Source of the DNA: Bradyrhizobium sp. 139
GTDB taxonomy: Bacteria; Pseudomonadota; Alphaproteobacteria; Rhizobiales; Xanthobacteraceae
Reading direction: 5' to 3'
Assembly (NCBI RefSeq): GCF_023074175.1
Contig: NZ_JADPKS010000174.1
Coordinates: forward strand, 113,160 to 177,159
DNA length: 64,000 nucleotides
Position 1 is the first letter of the stretch. Each line of letters opens with the position of its first letter. Of this stretch, positions 35,698 through 43,661 are shown in pieces. The notes beneath the pieces are model-generated. The model worked only from the letters and a program-made list of their open reading frames with translations. It made no database searches and was not told the origin of the DNA. The position numbers were made by a program, and so were the translations under genes.

Positions 35698-35961
35698 CCA
35701 GCGCGACGACTTGGCGCAGCCTGTTCCGCCGTTAACGTCTGGGGCAAAGCTGCAACCCTGGAACAAATTCCCGGCAGCGCAATTGACTACTTTCGGTGCC
35801 CGCAGCAAGGCCGTCCCGACCAGATGACTGGCTAGGCGGATTAAGCTTATCAGGCGACCCAAGTTGCGTACGGATGCCTCCTCCTTCATTATCTCCATTA
35901 CTGGGGTCCACTCCGTTTCGGCACATGGCCGTTCGAGCGGCGTTCACATGCTCCGTGCTTA

Positions 35962-37653
35962 TTGCCGCCCCCCTGCTTTCGCCTGAGTAATCGCGTGGTT
36001 CGGCTGGGTTTCATCATCGGCTTCATCGCTCTGCTCGGAGCCCTGCTTTCCGGGCTCGCGGCTTATCGCGTCCACGACCAGGAGCTGGCACTGGACCGGA
36101 TCGCGCTGGCGCGTGCGATCGATGTTCATGCGAGCCTGGTCCAGGACCGCCTGACCGAGCGCGAGCTGCTCGCGCGTGTCGCCTCCGGCCTGTTCCGTGC
36201 GCCGTCGGTGATCAAGCCGAACATGCTGGAGCCGCTGCGCTCGGCCATCTACGCGTTCAAGACCGATTTCGTGGTGGCCGGATGGGTCGCCCGGCTGAAG
36301 CCGAACGAGCTTGTGGCGGCGCAGGCTGCGATCGCGGGCGCCGGCTTTCCCAATCCGCAGATCCGGTCGTATGACGACAAGCCGATCGACCCGGCTGGTG
36401 TCACCCAGCCGATCGACGTGCTGATGGACCTCGAGCCGCGCAGCAACGAGACCAAGTCGCTGCCCGGCCGCAGCTACGACCAGGATCCGGTGCGTAGCGC
36501 CATGCTGACACGTGCCAGGGTCGAGAAGAGATCGGTCGCCTCGGACCCGATTCAGCTCCTGCGCGGCGGCGGGCCGGTCGGCATCATCGTGGCTGCTCCC
36601 GTCATTCCCGAGGGCGCGACGGAGCCGGCGGGCTTCGTCACATTTTCCTACGAGCTCGCTTCGCTGATGCTGACCAATGACGACATGTCGTTGTTCGCGG
36701 TCGCACTGAAGGATCCGCGCAGGGAAGGTGGTGAGCTCGTTGCCAACGACCAGGGCGTGGTCTCGTCACGCATGACGGCAGCGGACGGGCCGGTGCCGTC
36801 GGCAACGCGCACAATGAGCTTCGGCGGCCGCGACTGGCAGCTCGGCTATTACGCAAAGACCAGTTCGGCTCGGCGCGCCGAGCAGACCGCGATCATCGTG
36901 GCGGCGATCGGTTTTGCCATCACCGCGATGGTGTGCGGCCTGTTCGGCTATGTCGCCTACAACAATCTGCGGCTCAGCCGGGAAATCCAGGTTAGAATCG
37001 GATTCGAGCGCCGGCTGACCGCTGTCATCGACGAGCTCAACCACCGGGTCAAGAACATCCTGGCGGTGATTCAGTCGATCGTGACGCGCACGCTCCGCCA
37101 CGGCTCGGACATCGATGTTGCGCGCGAACTGCTGATCGGCCGCATCCACGCCATGTCCAACGTGGTCTCACTGCTCAGCGAGAGCCAGTGGCAAGGCGTC
37201 AAGCTGAAGGGCCTGTTCGAGGCGCGCGCCATCCCGCATGCCGACCGCATCGCCGTCACCGGCCCCGACATCGCGGTCAGCGCGCGCGCTGCGCAAAGCC
37301 TCTCACTGCTGTTCTTCGAGCTCGCCTCGCACTCCGACGAAGGCCTGTCGCTGGTCGGAAAGCATCCGCACATCACCGCGAATTGGACCGTGACGGGCGA
37401 GGGGACCGACGAGATCTTCTATTTCCGTTGGGAGGAGTTCAACACCAGCGAGGCAACGCGCCGCCCGGATTCCGATTTCGGTCTGATCCTGCTCGACCGT
37501 GTCGCGCCCGAAGCGCTGGGCGGCATCGCCAAGCGCTACTTCACCGACGTCTCCTACGTCTATGAACTGACAGCGCCGATGGAAACGGTGGTCGATATGA
37601 CCGAGCGCGACCGCACGGATAAAATCTCAGCGCCCGTCAGGCCTGTGCGATAG
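35962..37653 (+). CDS. Membrane sensor with CHASE domain and degenerate HWE-type histidine kinase region
   Basis: About 563 residues from TTG 35962; GTG 35995 is a possible start and no strong ribosome site helps. Two membrane helices (about residues 13-33 and 308-330) flank a periplasmic CHASE domain (VVAGWVARLKPNEL; RSYDQDPVRSAMLTRARV). The cytoplasmic part has a clear phosphoacceptor box of the HWE/HisKA_2 type (ELNHRVKNILAVIQSIV). In the ATPase part the N-box reads FELASHSDEGLSL where family members have ELATNAAKYGAL, and no GFGS-type glycine motif is present. It may therefore not bind ATP. Confidence 0.8.
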   Translation: MPPPCFRLSNRVVRLGFIIGFIALLGALLSGLAAYRVHDQELALDRIALARAIDVHASLVQDRLTERELLARVASGLFRAPSVIKPNMLEPLRSAIYAFKTDFVVAGWVARLKPNELVAAQAAIAGAGFPNPQIRSYDDKPIDPAGVTQPIDVLMDLEPRSNETKSLPGRSYDQDPVRSAMLTRARVEKRSVASDPIQLLRGGGPVGIIVAAPVIPEGATEPAGFVTFSYELASLMLTNDDMSLFAVALKDPRREGGELVANDQGVVSSRMTAADGPVPSATRTMSFGGRDWQLGYYAKTSSARRAEQTAIIVAAIGFAITAMVCGLFGYVAYNNLRLSREIQVRIGFERRLTAVIDELNHRVKNILAVIQSIVTRTLRHGSDIDVARELLIGRIHAMSNVVSLLSESQWQGVKLKGLFEARAIPHADRIAVTGPDIAVSARAAQSLSLLFFELASHSDEGLSLVGKHPHITANWTVTGEGTDEIFYFRWEEFNTSEATRRPDSDFGLILLDRVAPEALGGIAKRYFTDVSYVYELTAPMETVVDMTERDRTDKISAPVRPVR

Positions 37654-37664
37654 AGGTCGCGGTT

Positions 37665-38273
37665 CTAACCCTTCGGCCGCAACACCAAATCGACCAGATG
37701 GCGCGCGTAAGCCGGCGTGATCGGCGCGATCCCGAAGACGTAGCGGTAGAACAGGCTGCCATAGATGGCGTCGTAGAGATCCTCGGGCGCTCCCTCTGCC
37801 AGGATGCTGCCATCCGTCTGGCCGGCGGCGATCATCTCGACCAGCGCGCCGCGGCGGAATTGCAGGTAACGGGTGTAGAACAGCTCCGCCGAGCCGGTCT
37901 TGGAAATGCATTCGGAGACGACGGCGAGCTGCACCTTGCCGAACTCGCCCTGGAGCGCCTCGGCATAGGCCGCGGCATGGCGGCGTGCGCGCGCCGCAGG
38001 GCTGCCCGAGCTCGCAGGCGGCAGCGGCAGCATTTGCGCGGCCCGGTGAAGGAAGGCGTCGATCAGCAGCGCTTCGCGTGACGGCCACCATTTGTAGATC
38101 GTCATCTTGGAGACGCTGGAGTGGCGCGCGATGGCATCGATGGTGGTGGCGGCAAGGCCGGTGGCGGCCATGAGCGCGTAGGCGCTTTCGAGAATGGCGT
38201 TGGTGGTCTCGATCGACCGGGGCCGACCCCGTCGGGGCGCGCGGTCAGCCTCCTCACTTCCGCTCTTTGTCAT
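37665..38273 (-). CDS. TetR/AcrR family transcriptional regulator
   Basis: A 202-residue TetR-type repressor from MTKSGSEEAD. The N-terminal helix-turn-helix is clear: GRPRSIETTNAILESAYALM, TTIDAIARHSSVSKMTIYKWW. The C-terminal ligand domain is of the TetR_C_33-like sort with FGKVQLAVVSECISKTGSAE. Ligand and targets are unknown. It is 92 nt downstream of the OpgC-like gene on the same strand. Confidence 0.9.
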   Translation of the reverse strand: MTKSGSEEADRAPRRGRPRSIETTNAILESAYALMAATGLAATTIDAIARHSSVSKMTIYKWWPSREALLIDAFLHRAAQMLPLPPASSGSPAARARRHAAAYAEALQGEFGKVQLAVVSECISKTGSAELFYTRYLQFRRGALVEMIAAGQTDGSILAEGAPEDLYDAIYGSLFYRYVFGIAPITPAYARHLVDLVLRPKG

Positions 38274-38365
38274 CGTCACGCCCGGTCTCCTCGCGCAGAA
38301 GCCGCCTTCGCTCGGCATAGCGCAGCCGCAGCTTTCGGCCTAGCGGAATCGAAACGTCCGGGCGG

Positions 38366-39508
38366 CTAGCCCTGCTGCCGCAAGGCGGCCGGCAGGTCCT
38401 GCCGCTTCGACCAGGAGATGTAATAGGCCACCGCCGTCATTGCCGCGAAGCCAACGAGACTTACCGCGATCTGCATCACCACCAGATTGGCGCCGGTGAT
38501 CAGGATGAGATGGCCGGCGAAGGACAGGAACACGCCGACGCAGAACACGGCGAGCCATTCCTCGCCGCATGTGATCACCGCCTGAAGCGGCTTCAATTGC
38601 AGGCCGGGATGACCGGCCGGAATGAGATGGGTTGCGAGGAAGGCGAGCGCGAGGAAATGGACCACGCGATAGGGCGCGAGGTTTTCCTTGTCGGTCGGCG
38701 CGATGCCGTTGAGGAGGAAGTCCGGCAAATGCACGGATAGCGCGGGCGAATGCCGCATCAAGGTGACGGCCATCGCGAAGATGAGATAGGCACCCGCGAG
38801 GATCCGCAGCCAGGGCATTCCGTGCAACGCGCGTCCGGAGGCGCCTGTTACGGCGAACCAGCCGCCCAGGACCATCAGCATCTGCCAGCACAGCGGATTG
38901 AAGGTCCACTCCTGGTCCGGATAGACCCGGAAATTCCAGTCGAACCAGCGCGCCGCAACGTACAGCGCGACCGATGCCGCCAGCGTCAGGTTCGGCCGCC
39001 GCAACAAACCCCACAGCGCAAACGGAAAGAACGCCATCAGCGGGATCATCAGTTGCAGGAGATCGAGATTCAGCGGTTCTTCCTGGAGCACGAGGCCACG
39101 AACCAGGATGCGCAGCGGATGCTCGAGAATGCCCGAGATATTGTATTCGTGGATGATCTCCGGCGCCATCGATTGCGAAGCGACATAGGCGATGGCGTCG
39201 ATATAGATCACGAACAGCACGACATAGGCGGCATAGAGCCGCCAGACGCGGCGAAAGATGCGCGTCGCCGCGACGACGTAGCCGCGCTCCAGCGCCATCC
39301 TGCCGTGGATGATGGCGACGCCATAGCCCACCACGAACACGAACAGGTCCGCGGCGCCGCTGAAGCCGAAATTTCGCAGCGTCAGCAGGTTGACGACGTT
39401 GTTCGGAATGTGGTCGACGAACACCGACCAATTGGCAATGCCGAGCGTCAAATAGAGCCTGGCGTCGGGTTGGAATGCGGCAAGGTTCGCCTTGACGGAC
39501 GGTTTCAT
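38366..39508 (-). CDS. OpgC domain-containing membrane protein
   Basis: A 380-residue, ten-helix membrane protein from MKPSVKANLAAF; the longer frame adds a hydrophilic lead without support. It resembles OpgC_C proteins (DHIPNNVVNLLTLRNFGFSG; ADLFVFVVGYGVA; CGEEWLAVFCVGVFLSFAGH). OpgC succinylates osmoregulated periplasmic glucans in related bacteria, and similar proteins are common acyltransferase-like factors in Bradyrhizobium. The acceptor here is not known. Confidence 0.85.
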   Translation of the reverse strand: MKPSVKANLAAFQPDARLYLTLGIANWSVFVDHIPNNVVNLLTLRNFGFSGAADLFVFVVGYGVAIIHGRMALERGYVVAATRIFRRVWRLYAAYVVLFVIYIDAIAYVASQSMAPEIIHEYNISGILEHPLRILVRGLVLQEEPLNLDLLQLMIPLMAFFPFALWGLLRRPNLTLAASVALYVAARWFDWNFRVYPDQEWTFNPLCWQMLMVLGGWFAVTGASGRALHGMPWLRILAGAYLIFAMAVTLMRHSPALSVHLPDFLLNGIAPTDKENLAPYRVVHFLALAFLATHLIPAGHPGLQLKPLQAVITCGEEWLAVFCVGVFLSFAGHLILITGANLVVMQIAVSLVGFAAMTAVAYYISWSKRQDLPAALRQQG

Positions 39509-39693
39509 CGCAGAAATGACTTTTGGAATCAGGGGCGCTGCTTTTAGCGGCAACCGCCTGCCTATCCGAGTAGCGTTTGCGTGAGGAGGCCCCGATTCAT
39601 TCTGGAGGGCGAAAAACTTCGCGGAGCACGCCGTCAAATTCCGGTAAATCCGCTCGTCGCGCCGAGGACGCAACCTTGTTAGGGCTCTCGCCG

Positions 39694-40149
39694 TTATTCG
39701 GCCGGTTCAGCCGATGCTTCGTCGGATGCGCCGGCGCGGCTCGCCAGGATTCCAAGCGCGACGCCGCCGATCGCCAGGATAGGCAACAGCCGTTTGACGC
39801 CGATGGCACGAACGATCTGGACGCCTGTCGCCAGCAGCATGGGGTCGGAGAGCATGCTCTGCGCGGTCGATTTTGCGGCACGCTCCGCGGCGATCTGGGC
39901 GCGCTTCCGAATCTCCCGCTTGTAGCCCCAATAGCTCCCCGCCGCAGTGAGCGTCAGCAGGAAGAAGATGCCGGCGCCCGCGAGGCAGGCCTGCACGGGA
40001 CCATATTTCTCGAGGACCAGGATGAAGGCCGCCGCGCAGAGAAAGCATGTGGTGATGAAGAGCGCGAATGCTGCGCCCGCGGCGAGCGACGTCAGGCGGA
40101 CGGTTGTGCCCGTCGATGCGCTGATGCCGTCGATGATGCGCTGTAACAT
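39694..40149 (-). CDS. YqjE-like (phage-holin superfamily) membrane protein
   Basis: A 151-residue protein with two membrane helices at about residues 20-45 and 55-78, a basic amphipathic stretch and a third hydrophobic segment near residues 118-135. The pattern matches the YqjE/Holin_3_6 type, though this label is by resemblance only. It follows a DUF883/YqjD-like gene on the same strand 79 nt away, mirroring the E. coli yqjDE order. Function unknown. Confidence 0.6.
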   Translation of the reverse strand: MLQRIIDGISASTGTTVRLTSLAAGAAFALFITTCFLCAAAFILVLEKYGPVQACLAGAGIFFLLTLTAAGSYWGYKREIRKRAQIAAERAAKSTAQSMLSDPMLLATGVQIVRAIGVKRLLPILAIGGVALGILASRAGASDEASAEPAE

Positions 40150-40228
40150 GGCCTTGCTCCTCAGATGCCCACAAGCGGGCAGCGGCGGCGTAACGGCACC
40201 GCCGTAACGTCAAGGTCTTGCGTCCGCG

Positions 40229-40600
40229 CTACCGGCGCCAGGCGGCACCGATCAGGAAGCCGATGCCGAGCGCGAGCCCGACGGTCGCGAGCGGCCGCTG
40301 CGTGATGGCGTCTTCCAGCGTTTCCTCGATCGAGCCGTAGGCGTCTTGCGCAGCACCCATCATGGCGCTGCTGCGGTCCGACATGTCGTCGATCGCGGAA
40401 TCCACGTTCTCGCGGGCCTGGCGATAGCCGCGGCGGGCCTGCTTGCCGGTGGAATTGGCAAAGGTGTTGAGCGCGTCGGTGATCTGATCGGTGAGGGCGG
40501 CGATATCGCTTTTCACGGTTGCTACATCCTTCTCGAGGCGTTCTCTGGTGGCATTGTCGGGCCAGTCTCTCAACCCGGTTTCGCCATTGGTCGTTGACAT
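40229..40600 (-). CDS. DUF883 family protein (YqjD/ElaB-like)
   Basis: A 123-residue protein from MSTTNGETG. A long coiled, charged segment (TRERLEKDVATVKSDIAALTD) is followed by a C-terminal membrane anchor (LATVGLALGIGFLIGAAWRR). This is the DUF883 layout; E. coli YqjD and ElaB tether ribosomes to the inner membrane in stationary phase. That role here is inference. Confidence 0.85.
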   Translation of the reverse strand: MSTTNGETGLRDWPDNATRERLEKDVATVKSDIAALTDQITDALNTFANSTGKQARRGYRQARENVDSAIDDMSDRSSAMMGAAQDAYGSIEETLEDAITQRPLATVGLALGIGFLIGAAWRR

Positions 40601-40679
40601 CAGGAGCTCCAAAACGGTCGGCGGCTGAGATAGCCGGAAAACGTTTCGTCCTCGGGTAAGTTCCGGTCGGGGAAACCGA

Positions 40680-41792
40680 TCATTCCTGCGGGAGCTGCGG
40701 CGAATTCTCCGGCAGCAGGTGCTCCTTCAGGATCAGCCCGACGATCAGCAGCGGCGACGAGAGGAACGCGCCCATCGGTCCCCACATCCAGGTCCAGAAC
40801 GCCAGCGCGATGAAAACGGCGAGCGCGTTCAGCGCCAGCCGCCGGCCGATGATGGTCGGCGTGACGAAGTGCCCTTCCATGAAGGTGATGCCGCCGAAGG
40901 CTAGTCCCGCCATCAGTCCGCCTCCGACGGTCGGGAAGGCGACGAGCCCCACCACGACCAGGACGACGAACATCGCGACCGGTCCGATAATCGGGATGAA
41001 GTTGAGCGCCGCCGCGAGCGCACCGAGCCCGGCCGGATTGGGCATGCCGGTGAAAGCGCAGACGATGCCGGTCGCGACGCCCACGCCGATATTGATGACA
41101 GTCACCGTCAAAAGGTAGTTGCCGAGATGGACCTCGATCTCGTTGAGGATCCGCAGGGTGCGCAGCCGCGCTTCGCGGTCGCCGAACGTCATGATCAGCG
41201 CCCGCCGCAGGTCGCGCCAGCTTGCGATGAACAGGATCAGCGTGACGAAGAACAGCAGGAATTCGGCGAAAGTCGGCGACAGGAATTCCAGCGTTGGCTG
41301 CACCCACTCGAATTTCGGCAACTGGAAGCTTGGCAGCTCCTCGGAGCCGCCGACCATGGTTTGCAGCTCCTTCCACAGTGCCAGCGGCCGGTCGAACACG
41401 TGCAGCTTGTCCTTTAATTGCGCGCCGAGCTCGGGCAGGCGCGAGCTCCACTCCATCGCGGGCGCGGCAATCAGCGCGACGACGAAGGTGACGACCATGC
41501 TCACCGCGGCCACGATCAGGACGGCACCGACCGCACGCGGCACGCGCCGCCGCTCCAGAAAGGATGCGGCCGGCGACAGCATGGTGCCGGCGACGATGGC
41601 CATCACGACCGGGAGGAAGAACGCCCTGGCGACATAGAGCACCGCGACCACGGCAATCAGGAACAGACCCGCGAGCGCAAAGGCGACGAACTCCGTGCGG
41701 CGGATCACCGGCGGCGATTCGGCATGGCTGTCGGGAAGCGGGTCGCCTTCGTTGTTGCCGGAAATCAGACGTTCAGTGGGAAGGACGCGCAC
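40680..41792 (-). CDS. AI-2E family transporter (PerM/YdiK-like permease)
   Basis: A 370-residue membrane protein. The GTG at 41792 has GGGAGAG five bases upstream and is preferred to the longer ORF. It has about seven to eight helices and the family blocks SPAASFLERRRVPRAVGAVL, LNFIPIIGPVAMFVVLV and GHFVTPTIIGRRLALNALAVF. Members export or exchange varied small solutes; autoinducer transport is documented for only some, so no substrate is given. Confidence 0.9.
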   Translation of the reverse strand: MRVLPTERLISGNNEGDPLPDSHAESPPVIRRTEFVAFALAGLFLIAVVAVLYVARAFFLPVVMAIVAGTMLSPAASFLERRRVPRAVGAVLIVAAVSMVVTFVVALIAAPAMEWSSRLPELGAQLKDKLHVFDRPLALWKELQTMVGGSEELPSFQLPKFEWVQPTLEFLSPTFAEFLLFFVTLILFIASWRDLRRALIMTFGDREARLRTLRILNEIEVHLGNYLLTVTVINIGVGVATGIVCAFTGMPNPAGLGALAAALNFIPIIGPVAMFVVLVVVGLVAFPTVGGGLMAGLAFGGITFMEGHFVTPTIIGRRLALNALAVFIALAFWTWMWGPMGAFLSSPLLIVGLILKEHLLPENSPQLPQE

Positions 41793-41998
41793 AATATCTC
41801 TCCCGCACGGAATGCTCCGCGCGCCCATTGTTAACCTTAAAACGTCCGGGAGGACGCACCGGTTCCATCGCGGTTTCGTGAAGTTTTGCTCGCTTGACTG
41901 TGACGTCGCCGCCGCAGCGAACGACGGAACCCGAATCGGTCCGGCTGCGTTTGTTGGAAGCCGCATCACCCTGATGCACACATCCAACGGGGCAGCAC

Positions 41999-42769
41999 AT
42001 GACAAGGCTCTCTCCAATCCGTCGCCGCTTCTCGCCGCGCATCGCCGCCTTTGCCTTCGCGACAGCTCTCCTTGCGGTGCCCTTCGGCGCCGCAAACGCG
42101 CAAACGCTCGGTTATGCGCCGATGCAGCCGCAAGGATATCCGCAGGACCCGAGCTATTCGCACGGTTATATCAATGCGGAGCCGCAGGCCGCCGACGAGG
42201 ATGCCGCGCTGCCCGACCGGCTGCGCAGACAGATCGTCAGCTTCGACAGGAGCGAGCCGGCCGGGACCATCGTCATCGATACCGGCAACACCTATCTCTA
42301 TTACGTGCTCGGCAATGGCCGCGCGATCCGTTACGGCGTCGGCGTCGGCCGCGAAGGTTTCACCTGGGCCGGCGTGCAGAGCGTCAGCCGCAAGGCCGAA
42401 TGGCCGGACTGGCATCCGCCGGCCGAGATGGTCGCGCGTCAGCCTTACCTGCCGCGCTTCGTCGCCGGCGGTCCCGGCAATCCGCTCGGCGCGCGCGCGA
42501 TGTATCTCGGCTCGAGCGAATACCGTATCCACGGCACCAACGATCCCGCCACGATCGGCAAGTTCGTGTCCTCCGGCTGTATTCGCATGACCAACGAAGA
42601 CGTCAAGGATCTGTTCAGCCGCGTCAATGTCGGCGCCAAGGTCGTGGTGCTGCCGAAGAAGGCTCCGCTGATGGCGAAGGGTGGCGACGCGGTACGCAAG
42701 CGCCCGCCGGTGGCGACGCTGCCTTCGGGGCGGCAGGCGCTGAACGTCACGACGTCGGCAGTGAACTGA
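41999..42769 (+). CDS. L,D-transpeptidase (YkuD domain)
   Basis: A 256-residue periplasmic enzyme with a signal peptide cut near ANAQTLG. The YkuD domain runs from about residue 85 to 215, with the catalytic His in YRIHGTNDPATIG and Cys in SSGCIRMTNEDV. It makes 3-3 crosslinks in peptidoglycan or joins proteins to it. The gene is followed 17 nt later by a DUF2865 gene. Confidence 0.93.
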   Translation: MTRLSPIRRRFSPRIAAFAFATALLAVPFGAANAQTLGYAPMQPQGYPQDPSYSHGYINAEPQAADEDAALPDRLRRQIVSFDRSEPAGTIVIDTGNTYLYYVLGNGRAIRYGVGVGREGFTWAGVQSVSRKAEWPDWHPPAEMVARQPYLPRFVAGGPGNPLGARAMYLGSSEYRIHGTNDPATIGKFVSSGCIRMTNEDVKDLFSRVNVGAKVVVLPKKAPLMAKGGDAVRKRPPVATLPSGRQALNVTTSAVN

Positions 42770-42786
42770 GAGTTGAGCGAGGTCAT

Positions 42787-43434
42787 ATGAAGAGACGTTC
42801 GATCGGCAAACTGGCCGGTGGCGCGGCGGCGTGCTTTGCCGTCGCCTCGTTTGGCCTCGCGTTGACGCCGTCGGCGCATGCGGAAGACTTCTTCTCGGCG
42901 CTCTTCGGCGGCTTCCGCGCGCGCTCCGCGCCGGAGATCCGCATGCCGTTCCCGACCGATGACATGCCGCGCTACGACACGCCGCGCCAGCGGGCCTCCT
43001 ATGGCAGCGCCTATTGCGTGCGCGGTTGCGATGGCCGCTACTTCCCGGCGCAAGGAAACGACGCCGAGAGCAAGGCGCAATCCTGCAAGAGCTTCTGCCC
43101 GACGTCCGAAACCTCGCTGGTCTATGGCAGCAATATCGACGACGCCGTGACGGACAAGGGAAAATCCTATTCCGAATTGCCCAATGCGTTCCGCTACCGC
43201 AACGAGATCGTCGCGGGCTGCACCTGCAACGGCAAGGATCCGGTCGGACTCGCCCAGATCAAGGTCGAGGACGATCCCACCTTGCGCAAGGGTGACATCG
43301 TTGCGGGCCGCGATGGGCTGGTGGTCGCCAATCGCAACGCCAACGACCGCCACGGCATCGCGATGAATTTTTCGCCGCTGCCGGAGTCGGTGCGCGCCAG
43401 GTTTCGTCAGCTGCCGGTGGTGGCGAAGGAGTAG
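42787..43434 (+). CDS. DUF2865 domain-containing secreted protein
   Basis: A 215-residue protein with a signal peptide (cut near AHAEDFF). The conserved part has several Cys (YCVRGCDGRYFPAQG, SCKSFCP, CTCNGKDPVG) and fits DUF2865, a family seen mainly in rhizobia. It lies next to the L,D-transpeptidase gene, suggesting an envelope role. Function is unknown. Confidence 0.85.
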   Translation: MKRRSIGKLAGGAAACFAVASFGLALTPSAHAEDFFSALFGGFRARSAPEIRMPFPTDDMPRYDTPRQRASYGSAYCVRGCDGRYFPAQGNDAESKAQSCKSFCPTSETSLVYGSNIDDAVTDKGKSYSELPNAFRYRNEIVAGCTCNGKDPVGLAQIKVEDDPTLRKGDIVAGRDGLVVANRNANDRHGIAMNFSPLPESVRARFRQLPVVAKE

Positions 43435-43459
43435 GGGGGCTGAGTTGCCGAGCTGACAA

Positions 43460-43483
43460 TAAAGATTGTCGTAAAGATTGTCG
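43460..43483. repeat. Tandem 12-nt duplication
   Basis: The 12-nt word TAAAGATTGTCG occurs twice in direct tandem (43460-43471 and 43472-43483), just before the palindromic element. It looks like a replication-slippage product or the edge of the repeat insertion. Confidence 0.7.
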
Positions 43484-43620
43484 TCCCGGACAAGCGCGCC
43501 CAAAGCGCGCGCAGATCCGGGACCCATAACCACAGGGAGCGGTTTGGCGACGACTCGGACTTACCGGCTCGCGCCGCAACTGCTCCCTGTGGTTATGGGT
43601 CCCTCCTTTCGCAGGACGAC
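43484..43620. repeat. Palindromic intergenic repeat element with a 21-bp stem
   Basis: A 21-bp perfect inverted repeat (arms 43520-43540 and 43582-43602, starting GGACCCATAACC) encloses 41 nt. It is preceded by a GC-rich minor hairpin (43490-43513). It lies between the convergent DUF2865 and chemoreceptor genes and could stop transcription from both. No transposase is present. It resembles the small palindromic repeats scattered in Bradyrhizobium genomes; that is from memory, not a search. Confidence 0.75.
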
Positions 43621-43661
43621 AGCGAGAGTGTGGCAGTAGCTTTCTATCCAACCCGCAAGTC

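Noticed and set aside
35698..35961. Small frames between ureG and the CHASE sensor
   Set aside because: 264 nt with no conserved-looking product, no ribosome site and no clear terminator; treated as intergenic.
43484..43620. Insertion sequence bounded by the 21-bp inverted repeat
   Set aside because: Only 41 nt lie between the arms and no transposase gene is present; treated as a small palindromic repeat instead.
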